A DNA stretch of 64,000 nucleotides from Rhizobium sp. 2MFCol3.1 (GTDB lineage: Bacteria; Pseudomonadota; Alphaproteobacteria; Rhizobiales; Rhizobiaceae). Of the stretch, positions 51,084 through 58,291 are shown piece after piece; position 1 is the stretch's first letter; the number at the start of each line of letters is the position of its first letter. Under the pieces are notes generated by a model. It was not told the origin of the DNA. It saw only the letters and a program-made list of their open reading frames with translations, and searched no databases. The stretch lies in assembly GCF_000377565.1 (NCBI RefSeq), contig NZ_KB898370.1, positions 62,001-126,000 on the forward strand. The letters are read 5' to 3'. The translations under genes were made by a program, and so were the position numbers.

Positions 51084-51314
51084 CGCATCTTGTCATAAAA
51101 CTGTGCTGCATATTCAGGAGCTAATATAAATCTTTGGTTTTGCAGTATTTTTTAAGTATTTCTCAGGTTGTAAATTCGCATTTGCGCTTGAATATGACAG
51201 GAAAGCACGGCAAGCACGGCGCGCACTGGCCGTACACCTGAGGCGAATGAAGTCGATGTTGTCCTAAGCCGTAAGTGACATTGAATTGGCTCGATGCGGT
51301 CTTGGGGATAATGC

Positions 51315-52193
51315 ATGGGTAGAGTGCTCGATGGCACGAATGCGTTCGTTCGCGCTGATTTCAAGCAGGAACGGTCTTTTCTGACATTGCTGATCAATCT
51401 CGACCGGGCGGAAGCGCGGCTCCAGTCGATGGTGGAGCAGATGAATACGCTTGGCCTGCCATTCGAGCGCATTGCCGCGGTCGATGGCCGGGCACTCGAT
51501 TTTCCGATCGCAGACTACGACGAGGCCGGTTTCCGGCGCCGGCATGGCCGCATGACCAATCCGGGAGAGGTCGGCTGCTATCTGAGCCATGTGGCTTGCG
51601 CCAGGCGCCTTCTGGAAACGACGCATGACTATGCGTTGATCCTGGAAGACGACCTCGTGCTGCCCGACAATCTCGCCGTGGTGATCGGCGAGGCTTTGGC
51701 TGAGCATCGGCATTGGGACGTGCTGCGTCTTTCGAGCGTCAATGACGGACGCAAGTTTCCCGTGGTTCCGCTATCGCAGACACGTTCCCTGGCGATCGCG
51801 CTGACGCGAGAAAAGGGGTCCGGCGCCTACCTCATCAACCGGAAAGCCGCGGAGTGGATCTGCAACGACCTCGTGCCGATGAAGCTGCCCTACGATATCG
51901 CCTTCGATCTCGAATTCTTCGATGGATTGCGCGGCATGTTCGTTTCGCCGGTGCCGATCTCGCAGGAAGCGGGCTTTCCGTCCGACATCCAGCAGGGGCG
52001 GCGCTTCCGGCTTCCGCTCGGGCAACGCTACCCCGTCTACGTCTATCGCGCAGGCCTGGAGATCGCGCGTGTCGCGCATCGGGCATCGCGGCTGGCGGCC
52101 TATCGTCTGGCCTCGTTGGTCGGCCGGCGGAAAAGCTGCGCCCCCCTTAGCACGCAGGACAACCGGCCCGTCGATGACGATCTCGCAGCTTGA
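51315..52193 (+). CDS. Glycosyltransferase family 25 protein
   Basis: The 292-residue enzyme has the GT25 pattern: LLINLDRAEARLQSM near residue 26, GLPFERIAAVDGR, GEVGCYLSHVACARRLLE and the catalytic-type acidic motif ALILEDDLVL. GT25 members add galactose or other hexoses to lipopolysaccharide cores and related glycans. A C-terminal stretch of about 90 residues is basic and may bind the membrane surface. It lies 231 bp after the glycanase terminator, so it is a separate transcription unit, though it may belong to the same surface-polysaccharide theme. Confidence 0.9.
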   Translation: MGRVLDGTNAFVRADFKQERSFLTLLINLDRAEARLQSMVEQMNTLGLPFERIAAVDGRALDFPIADYDEAGFRRRHGRMTNPGEVGCYLSHVACARRLLETTHDYALILEDDLVLPDNLAVVIGEALAEHRHWDVLRLSSVNDGRKFPVVPLSQTRSLAIALTREKGSGAYLINRKAAEWICNDLVPMKLPYDIAFDLEFFDGLRGMFVSPVPISQEAGFPSDIQQGRRFRLPLGQRYPVYVYRAGLEIARVAHRASRLAAYRLASLVGRRKSCAPLSTQDNRPVDDDLAA

Positions 52194-52281
52194 GGTTCAT
52201 AAAAGGCAGCTCGATTTTTAATGGAACGATGACGATTCTCCTTCGTTGACCACGGGTAGACAACAGCGAAGGAGAAGCATC

Positions 52282-52635
52282 ATGAAAGCGAAACTGATCG
52301 CAGCATCGATCCTGGCACTTGGTCTGGCAACTGGCGGGGCGATGGCCCAGTCCAACCCGAGCCCGGCTGGATCGACGATCGGCAACAGCACGGTCGATAG
52401 CGGCGGTGACGCGAACGCGGATGCTCCGAACACGACGGGAACATCGCCAATGGTGGTCGATCCGAACGCCACCTACAGCACCACGCCCGGCACGATGAGC
52501 GCGGGGCCGAACACCAATACGACAGGGACCGTCGACCGCACGCGCTGCCCGGCACAGCCGGCGCCGGGGACGACGGCCGCCCAGGGCGGCAATAGCGGCG
52601 CTTCCGAGAGCGAGGCATGCCCTGACTTCAAGTAA
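52282..52635 (+). CDS. Small secreted/periplasmic Asn/Thr/Gly-rich protein
   Basis: The 117-residue precursor has a signal peptide cleaved after AMA (MKAKLIAASILALGLATGG...). The mature part is rich in Asn, Thr, Ser, Gly and Pro (NPSPAGSTIGNSTVDSGGD, PNTNTTGTVD) with two Cys (TRCPAQP and EACPDFK) that could form one disulfide. It is probably unstructured. I do not recognise a characterised family. AGGAG lies 7 nt before ATG 52282, and a strong terminator follows. Confidence 0.78.
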   Translation: MKAKLIAASILALGLATGGAMAQSNPSPAGSTIGNSTVDSGGDANADAPNTTGTSPMVVDPNATYSTTPGTMSAGPNTNTTGTVDRTRCPAQPAPGTTAAQGGNSGASESEACPDFK

Positions 52636-52653
52636 TCATCGCATTGCGATCAT

Positions 52654-52684
52654 GGATCCCGGGTTCAGTCCGGGGTCCTTTTTT
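52654..52684 (+). terminator. Rho-independent terminator
   Basis: GGATCCCGG (52654-52662) pairs with CCGGGGTCC (52670-52678) with one G-T wobble, followed by six T residues (52679-52684). The remaining 250 bp to the next gene show no further supported feature. Confidence 0.9.
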
Positions 52685-52938
52685 GTGCGCGGACACCACC
52701 AACTCGTCGTGCTTCAGAAGACAAGAACGCGTGATGACGGTGGAACAACGAGCGATGACAGGGATTTATTCAGGCGCCGCCTGATTGACGCCCGAAATCA
52801 GCCAGAAATCGGGATGCATGTAGCGAATCAAACCCCACACATTTGCTTTTGAGCATTTGTTAATTTTGTTCATACAGCCGGGGTTGGTAAGTTATAACAA
52901 GGCACTATGTTTTTCGTCAGGATACTAAGGAGACCACA

Positions 52939-53451
52939 ATGAACAAGACAATCGCATCGATCGTCGCAGCAGCCTCGCTGGCTCAAGTCTTCGCTACTTC
53001 GGTGGCGGCAGCGGATCTTGTGACGACTTATGAAGAGCCGGATCAGCGCGATGGCGTCAAGATCGGCGTTCTGACCTGCGACGTCGGCGGCGGTGTCGGC
53101 TACGTCTTGGGTTCGGCGAAGTCCGTCGATTGCGTCTTCAACGGTACGCGCGGCTCCGTCGATCATTACAGCGGCACCATCCGCAAGATGGGCGTCGACC
53201 TCGGCTTCACCACGCGCGGCCGCCTCGTCTGGGCCGTCTTCGCTCCGACCGCCGGCTATCACCGCGGTTCGCTCGGCGGCCTCTACCAGGGCATCACCGC
53301 TGAAGCCACGCTTGCCGGCGGCGTCGGCGCCAACGTGCTGTTCGGCGGTACCGCCGGATCGATCCAGCTGCAGACCATCAGCGTCACCGGCCAGCTTGGC
53401 CTCAACGTCGCTGCAACCGGCACCTCGGTCACGCTTACGCCAGCCGGCTAA
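52939..53451 (+). CDS. DUF992 family secreted protein
   Basis: The 170-residue protein has a signal peptide (cleaved near SVAAA) and the DUF992 pattern: KIGVLTCDVGGGVGYVLGSAKSVDCVFNG, then YSGTIRKMGVDLGFTTRGRLVWAVFAP and a Gly/Ala-rich C-terminus. Two Cys near 48 and 65 could pair. DUF992 is found in alphaproteobacteria, and its function is unknown. AAGGAG lies 9 nt before the ATG, and a strong terminator follows. Confidence 0.9.
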   Translation: MNKTIASIVAAASLAQVFATSVAAADLVTTYEEPDQRDGVKIGVLTCDVGGGVGYVLGSAKSVDCVFNGTRGSVDHYSGTIRKMGVDLGFTTRGRLVWAVFAPTAGYHRGSLGGLYQGITAEATLAGGVGANVLFGGTAGSIQLQTISVTGQLGLNVAATGTSVTLTPAG

Positions 53452-53473
53452 TTTTATCATATGATTTCAATAG

Positions 53474-53502
53474 AAAAGCCGTCCCGTCAGGGGCGGCTTT
53501 TT
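53474..53502 (+). terminator. Rho-independent terminator of the DUF992 gene
   Basis: AAAAGCCG-TCCC (from 53474) pairs with GGGG-CGGCTTTT, a GTCA loop between, ending in TTTTT (53498-53502). Confidence 0.9.
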
Positions 53503-53590
53503 CGTTGTGTGCATGCCTTGCAGCGTGCCATTTCGGGAAGGGAACCTCCAGTCGAGCACCGCGTTGTTCTGGTCAAAGGAGACCAAGCTC

Positions 53591-53740
53591 ATGACCATGA
53601 AACTCTCGATGCTCGCGGTTGCCTATCTCTTGATCGGCGGCCTTCTCATCGCCGTCAGCTACCAGCCGAGCGGCCCCGTCACGACGCAGAAGACTGATCG
53701 CGTCGCCTCGGGCTTCCTGATGGAACGCTTCGCCGGTTGA
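53591..53740 (+). CDS. 49-residue single-pass membrane protein
   Basis: From ATG 53591 the product is MTMKLSMLAVAYLLIGGLLIAVSY..., one transmembrane helix, then a polar tail ending FLMERFAG. AAAGGAG at 53576-53582 is well placed, which argues that it is a real gene. Function is unknown. It is convergent with the BON-domain gene 3 bp away. Confidence 0.7.
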   Translation: MTMKLSMLAVAYLLIGGLLIAVSYQPSGPVTTQKTDRVASGFLMERFAG

Positions 53741-53743
53741 TGC

Positions 53744-54031
53744 TCAGACGGCTTCGCCGAGGTTGTCGAGCACGGTTTGCGCGACGACGATCCGGTTGCG
53801 AACCGTGTGATCGCTCGCCGTCGTCTCGGCGACGATGATGGCGCTCGCGAGGTCTGCCTTGGTCGCGACCAATCCGGTGAGGACGATCTCGTCTTGCTCG
53901 ACCGTCACCGCGATGTGCGAGGCATCGAAGCCGCTCGCAGTTGCCAATGCGGTGGACACATCGGCCTTCAGGGCTGCCTCTTCGCTGATGTCCGTCTTTC
54001 GTGCGGACGGTGATATCTCGTAACTTGCCAT
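53744..54031 (-). CDS. BON-domain protein
   Basis: The 95-residue protein has one BON domain, with the typical alternation in DVSTALATASGFDASHIAVTVE, EIVLTGLVATKADLASAIIVA and VRNRIVVAQ (about residues 18-88). BON domains occur in osmotically inducible or envelope proteins such as OsmY and bind phospholipid. There is no signal peptide from ATG 54031, which has GGAAGG at good spacing, so it is probably cytoplasmic or membrane-associated. The next gene upstream on the same strand ends 62 bp away. Confidence 0.82.
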   Translation of the reverse strand: MASYEISPSARKTDISEEAALKADVSTALATASGFDASHIAVTVEQDEIVLTGLVATKADLASAIIVAETTASDHTVRNRIVVAQTVLDNLGEAV

Positions 54032-54093
54032 GTCATGCCTTCCTTCCTCCCATCCGATTGCGAAATCATGTGTTGCCGATGCCGCGTGCACGG

Positions 54094-54744
54094 TCACCAG
54101 CTGACCCGGTAGTTCAGGTTGATGCTTCCCGAGCGGGTGGAGGATCCAGGATTGCTGATTGTTGCGCTCAAATTAAGGTCGGGGAGGATCAACTGGTTCA
54201 GCGCCAGCGAACTCGTCACATCGCCGTTGAAGCCCGACACGGTGGCGGCCGCAGAGAGCGAGGTGCCGGTCCAGGGCTGGATCAGCTTCAGCGCCTGCGA
54301 GGTATCCACGGATGTCTGGCGCGTGTCGATGGCGTCGTAACGGACCTGCACGAAGCGGGTCGAGACCATGTCCAGCGAATCCGAGAAGATCCAGCTGCGG
54401 GAGCGGCTGAGCATCAGCGCGCCGCTGCCCCTCAACGTATCGACGCGCACGCTGGCCGAGCGCTCGGCGCGGGCCGCGGGCGTGACGCTGACCTTGGTGA
54501 TCTTGCCCCAGAGCGAGGCCTGTTCGGAGCCGCCGAGCAGCACGCCGCCCTTCGATGCCGCAAGGCCGATATCGGCGCCGGCGCTGGTTTCCCATTCGGC
54601 GGGCAGGCGAAAGCCCATCGTCGCCTTGTAGGATCGTTCGGACACTTTCACGGGTGTCCAGATGACGAGGTTTTCTGCGTGGACGCGCGGTGCGAATGAA
54701 ATGAGCGCGGCGGGCAGAAGCAATAAACTGCTTGTCGCTTTCAT
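54094..54744 (-). CDS. Secreted beta-rich hypothetical protein
   Basis: The 216-residue precursor has a signal peptide (MKATSSLLLLPAALISF..., cleaved after VHA). The mature part alternates polar and hydrophobic residues in many short strands and ends in an aromatic residue, ...LNYRVSW. This is compatible with a small outer-membrane barrel or a periplasmic beta-protein. I do not recognise the family. ATG 54750 (MAMKATSS) is an alternative start. Its promoter must lie in the gap shared with dxr. Confidence 0.68.
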   Translation of the reverse strand: MKATSSLLLLPAALISFAPRVHAENLVIWTPVKVSERSYKATMGFRLPAEWETSAGADIGLAASKGGVLLGGSEQASLWGKITKVSVTPAARAERSASVRVDTLRGSGALMLSRSRSWIFSDSLDMVSTRFVQVRYDAIDTRQTSVDTSQALKLIQPWTGTSLSAAATVSGFNGDVTSSLALNQLILPDLNLSATISNPGSSTRSGSINLNYRVSW

Positions 54745-55100
54745 GGCCATTTGTCCCTTCGTAACGATGAGGGTCTTCTGGTCGATGCGGGCTTGAAGCG
54801 GAAACGCACGGAAGCGCGCAGGATTTCGCCTTGCAAACCCGACATCTCGTTCTGGTTTTTATCGCGTCCGGCCTTTGGCGCGGATACGAAAGCGGGCGCG
54901 AAATTTGCGCCGCCGGAGCTTGAAAATTGCAACCGATACGATTGCCAATGCTCCTATCCCTCAGGATCGTTGTCAGGATCACATCGACCGGCGGGGATGT
55001 AAACCCCTCGGGCCCAAAAATCTGCTGCACTGCACACTTGCCGCTCATTCCAATCCCCTGTAGAGCCGAGGGAAATGACGGAACGCAGGCAAAATCGCGC
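54745..55100. other. Intergenic region between divergent secreted-protein gene and dxr
   Basis: 356 bp with no supported gene. One short inverted repeat, GGCGC-GAAATTT-GCGCC (54895-54911), is visible near the middle and could be an operator or small hairpin. No riboswitch or leader peptide was recognised. Confidence 0.4.
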
Positions 55101-56276
55101 ATGATCACGGGCAGAAACGGGCCTCGGCGCCTCTCCATCTTCGGTTCGACCGGCTCGATCGGGCAGAACACGCTCGACGTGGTGAAACATCTGGGCGGTC
55201 TGGAAAACTTCGAAATCTCCGTGCTGACGGGCAACGAGAACGTCGATCTTTTGGCGCAGCAGGCGCGCGCGGCCGGCGCCAAACTCGCGGTGACGGCGAG
55301 TGACAGCCATTACGAGGCGCTGAAGAGCGCGCTTGATGGAAGCGGGATCGCGGTTGCCGCCGGTCAATCCGGGCTAATGGAAGCCGCCGACCTCGAAGCC
55401 GAATGGGTGATGGCGGCTATCGTCGGGACGGCAGGCCTTGCGCCGACGCTGGCCGCGGCCCGCAAGGGCGCCGATATCGCGCTTGCCAACAAGGAATGCC
55501 TGGTTTCCGCCGGCGATCTCTTCGTGCAGTCCGTGCGTCGCGGCGGCGGCAAGCTTTTGCCCGTCGACAGCGAGCACAATGCGATCTTCCAGGTGCTGGA
55601 GGAAAACCAGCGCCACGCCGTGGAACGCATCATCCTGACGGCGTCTGGCGGACCGTTCCGCAATGCCTCGCTCGAGGAGATGGCCGGTGTGACCGTGGAG
55701 ACGGCGCGCGCGCATCCGATTTGGTCGATGGGGCTGAAGATTTCGATCGACAGCGCGTCGATGTTCAACAAGGCGCTCGAGATGATCGAGGCCAAGCATC
55801 TGTTCGGGCTAACGCCGGAGCAGATCGAGGTCATCGTGCATCCGCAATCGGTGATCCATTCGATGGTGGGCTATACCGACGGTTCGGTCCTGGCGCAGCT
55901 CGGCGCTCCCGATATGCGCACTGCGATCGGGTACGCGCTGGCGCATCCGCGCCGGCCGAACCTGCCGATCGAGCGGCTCGATTTCGCCAAGCTGGCACGG
56001 CTGGATTTCGAAGCGCCCGACGAGACGCGCTTCCCGGCGCTGCGACTCGCTCGTCTTGCGATGACGCGCGGCGGCGTCCAGGGCGCTGTTTTGAATGCCG
56101 CCAAGGAAGTGGCGCTGGAAGCCTTCATCGCCGGTCGCCTGTCATTCCTCGCCATGGCCGATGTGACAGAGACGGTGATGGACCAGCTGGCGCATCTGCC
56201 CGAGGCCACGACGATGGACGATGTGTTTTCCGTCGACAAAGAAGCCCGGCAGCGGGCTGCCGGGCTTATCAACTAA
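55101..56276 (+). CDS. dxr: 1-deoxy-D-xylulose-5-phosphate reductoisomerase
   Basis: DXR makes 2-C-methylerythritol 4-phosphate in the MEP isoprenoid pathway, using NADPH and a divalent metal. The 391-residue protein has the NADPH motif GSTGSIGQNTLDV, the metal and substrate site LPVDSEHNAIFQ, and the TASGGPF and MGLKISIDSASMFNKALE segments. The usual ANKESLV motif reads ANKECLV, a Cys for Ser replacement. ATG 55101 (MITGRNGPRRLSIFG) gives normal length. It is convergent with hemA, and its last codons form a strong hairpin. Confidence 0.96.
   Translation: MITGRNGPRRLSIFGSTGSIGQNTLDVVKHLGGLENFEISVLTGNENVDLLAQQARAAGAKLAVTASDSHYEALKSALDGSGIAVAAGQSGLMEAADLEAEWVMAAIVGTAGLAPTLAAARKGADIALANKECLVSAGDLFVQSVRRGGGKLLPVDSEHNAIFQVLEENQRHAVERIILTASGGPFRNASLEEMAGVTVETARAHPIWSMGLKISIDSASMFNKALEMIEAKHLFGLTPEQIEVIVHPQSVIHSMVGYTDGSVLAQLGAPDMRTAIGYALAHPRRPNLPIERLDFAKLARLDFEAPDETRFPALRLARLAMTRGGVQGAVLNAAKEVALEAFIAGRLSFLAMADVTETVMDQLAHLPEATTMDDVFSVDKEARQRAAGLIN
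56242..56267. terminator. Hairpin in the 3' end of dxr, between convergent dxr and hemA
   Basis: AAGCCCGGCAG (56242-56252) pairs perfectly with CTGCCGGGCTT (56257-56267), inside the last codons of dxr and 32 bases beyond the hemA stop on the other strand. The T-rich ATATTTTTGATTTT follows after the dxr stop. It may serve as a bidirectional terminator. Confidence 0.5.
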
Positions 56277-56298
56277 GCAGAGATATTTTTGATTTTGG

Positions 56299-57513
56299 TC
56301 AGGCGACGTGCCGGGCCAGTGCGCAGCGCGACCAAAGCGAATGCAGCGCTTCCACCAGGTGCTCGATGTCGGCATCGGTGTGCAGCGGCGTGGGCGTGAT
56401 GCGCAGGCGTTCGGTCTTTACCGGGACCGTCGGGTAATTGATCGGCTGGACGTAGACGTTGCAGTTGTCGAGCAGAAGATCCGAGATCCACTTGCACTTG
56501 GCGGCGTCGCCGACCATGACCGGCACGATGTGGCTCGGGTTCGGCATGTGCGGGATGCCGGCCTTGTCGAGCTGGGCGCGGAGCAGGCGAACGCGGTCCT
56601 GGTGACGGGCGCGCTCGAAGGGGCTGACCTTCAGGTGCTGGATCGAGGCGACCGCGCCGGCGGCGAGCGTCGGGGGCAGCGCCGTGGTGAAGATGAAGCC
56701 GGATGCGAAGGAGCGGATGAAATCGCAGAGTGCTGTGGATGCCGCGATATAGCCGCCCATGACGCCGAAGGCCTTGCCGAGCGTGCCTTCGATAACTGTC
56801 AGACGGTCCATCAGGCCTTCGCGTTCGGCGATGCCGCCGCCGCGCGGGCCGTACATGCCGACAGCGTGGACTTCGTCGAGATAGGTCATGGCGCCGTACT
56901 TGTCGGCGAGGTCGCAGATTTCCTTGATCGGCGCGATATCGCCATCCATCGAGTAGACGCTCTCGAAGGCGATCATCTTCGGCGCCTTCGGATCGGCGGC
57001 GGCGAGCTTGGCTTCCAGATCCTGCAGGTCGTTGTGCTTCCAGATGACGCGGTCGCACTTTGCGTAGCGAATGCCCTCGATCATCGATGCGTGGTTCAGC
57101 GCATCCGAGAAAATGATCATGCCGGGAATCTTGGCGCCGAGCGTGCCCAGCGCCGCCCAGTTGGAGACGTAGCCCGAGGTGAATACCAGGGCCGATTCCT
57201 TGCCGTGCAGATCCGCGAGCTCGCGCTCGAGCAGAACGTGGTAGTGCGTGGTGCCAGAAATATTCCGGGTGCCTCCCGCACCCGCGCCACAGTGATCAAT
57301 GGCGTTCTTCATCGCCTCGATCACCTTGGGGTTCTGGCCCATGCCGAGATAGTCGTTGGAACACCAGACGGTCACATCCTTCGGCCCCTCGGGGGTGTGG
57401 CGCGTGGCACGCGGGAAATTGCCGCGGTGACGCTCAAGATCGGCGAACACGCGGTAACGACCTTCGTTGTGAAGGCCTTCCAGCTCGTTCTTGAAGAATG
57501 CTTCGAAATCCAT
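56299..57513 (-). CDS. hemA: 5-aminolevulinate synthase
   Basis: HemA of the Shemin (C4) pathway condenses glycine and succinyl-CoA to 5-aminolevulinate, the first step of haem synthesis, with pyridoxal phosphate. The 404-residue protein has CSNDYLGMGQNP, the glycine-rich GAGAGGTRNISGT, TYLDEVHAVGMYG (PLP aspartate) and the Schiff-base lysine in EGTLGKAFGVMGGY. ATG 57513 (MDFEAFFKNELEGLHNEGRYR) is the family start, with GGAG upstream. The leader contains a perfect 10-bp hairpin and an upstream dyad, suggesting regulation. Confidence 0.97.
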   Translation of the reverse strand: MDFEAFFKNELEGLHNEGRYRVFADLERHRGNFPRATRHTPEGPKDVTVWCSNDYLGMGQNPKVIEAMKNAIDHCGAGAGGTRNISGTTHYHVLLERELADLHGKESALVFTSGYVSNWAALGTLGAKIPGMIIFSDALNHASMIEGIRYAKCDRVIWKHNDLQDLEAKLAAADPKAPKMIAFESVYSMDGDIAPIKEICDLADKYGAMTYLDEVHAVGMYGPRGGGIAEREGLMDRLTVIEGTLGKAFGVMGGYIAASTALCDFIRSFASGFIFTTALPPTLAAGAVASIQHLKVSPFERARHQDRVRLLRAQLDKAGIPHMPNPSHIVPVMVGDAAKCKWISDLLLDNCNVYVQPINYPTVPVKTERLRITPTPLHTDADIEHLVEALHSLWSRCALARHVA

Positions 57514-57529
57514 CTCATGCTCCAGTATC

Positions 57530-57562
57530 GTGCAGGCGTTCTCCGCCCAATGACGCCTGCAC
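57530..57562 (-). promoter_or_regulatory. Leader hairpin of hemA
   Basis: On the plus strand GTGCAGGCGT (57530-57539) and ACGCCTGCAC (57553-57562) are perfect inverted copies around a 13-nt loop. In the hemA mRNA this stem sits about 16 nt upstream of the start codon, directly before the Shine-Dalgarno. It could affect translation or mRNA stability; no known riboswitch fold was recognised. Confidence 0.5.
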
Positions 57563-57612
57563 GTCAACCCATTTGGTCCGATTTAGCACCATGTGCGTCA
57601 ATTGGCCCCTAG

Positions 57613-57635
57613 TTTCGAATTACTTTAATTTGAAA
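57613..57635. promoter_or_regulatory. Dyad-symmetric site upstream of hemA
   Basis: TTTCGAATT-ACTTT-AATTTGAAA is a 9-bp inverted repeat with one mismatch, about 100 bp before the hemA start. A second dyad, CCAAT-N8-ATTGG, lies near 57737-57754, closer to the divergent lipoprotein gene. The regulators are not identified; Irr, RirA and FixK/FnrN are candidates by family knowledge, but neither site is a clear match to their consensus. The rest of 57563-57861 holds no gene. Confidence 0.35.
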
Positions 57636-57861
57636 TTGGCGTCCTTGGCCAGATCAATCGCGCATTGCAGCTCTGCGCGCGGTGCTTCGCATGGTTCTTA
57701 GTGACCGATTTGCCAGTCGATTTTCGTGGCTGCTTACCAATTGAAATCGATTGGAGCGGTTGCTTGCCCCTTTTTGCGCCATAGTTTGCAGTCTAGGTTA
57801 CAAAAAAGACAGGAATCAGGGACGGCCACCGCCCGCTCGGGCGACCAATCAGGAGTTATTG

Positions 57862-58119
57862 ATGAAAAAGATTATTGCGCTCGCCTTCATCGGTCTATCG
57901 ATTGCAAGCTGCACGCCTACGCAACAGGGTGCCGGCATCGGTGCGGCATCCGGCGCCGTCATCGGCGGCGCGGTTACGGGCAATGTTCGCGGTGCGGCTG
58001 TGGGTGCTGCCGTCGGCGGCGTGTCCGGCGCGCTGATCGGCCGCGTGTCCGAACAGCCCGGCCAGTGCTACTACCGCGACGAATATGGTCGCCGCTATAT
58101 CGACGATTGCCGCGGCTGA
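57862..58119 (+). CDS. Glycine-zipper lipoprotein
   Basis: The 85-residue precursor has a lipoprotein signal (MKKIIALAFIGLSIASC, lipobox IASC). Glycine-zipper repeats follow (GAGIGAASGAVIGGAVTG, AAVGAAVGGVSGALIG), forming two possible membrane helices, then a short tail, QCYYRDEYGRRYIDDCRG, with two Cys. This resembles the 17-kDa surface-antigen/YmgG group of outer-membrane lipoproteins. The role is structural or unknown. AGGAG lies 7 nt before ATG, and a strong terminator follows, indicating a single-gene transcript. Confidence 0.87.
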   Translation: MKKIIALAFIGLSIASCTPTQQGAGIGAASGAVIGGAVTGNVRGAAVGAAVGGVSGALIGRVSEQPGQCYYRDEYGRRYIDDCRG

Positions 58120-58139
58120 TCCTTCGTCAAAACCTTTCA

Positions 58140-58174
58140 AATCCCGGGTCTCTGGCCCGGGATTTTCGTTTTTT
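58140..58174 (+). terminator. Rho-independent terminator after lipoprotein gene
   Basis: AATCCCGGG (58140-58148) pairs perfectly with CCCGGGATT (58156-58164) around TCTCTGG, followed by TTCGTTTTTTT. Confidence 0.93.
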
Positions 58175-58291
58175 TCCGCTAAATCAGCAATCATGCGGTT
58201 TAAAACGGTACAACAAAATGAATTTTGCCGCTAAGGTCGCATCAGGCCGGGGGGCGCAGAGCTTAAATCCAGTGTAACCAAAAAGCGGCGG

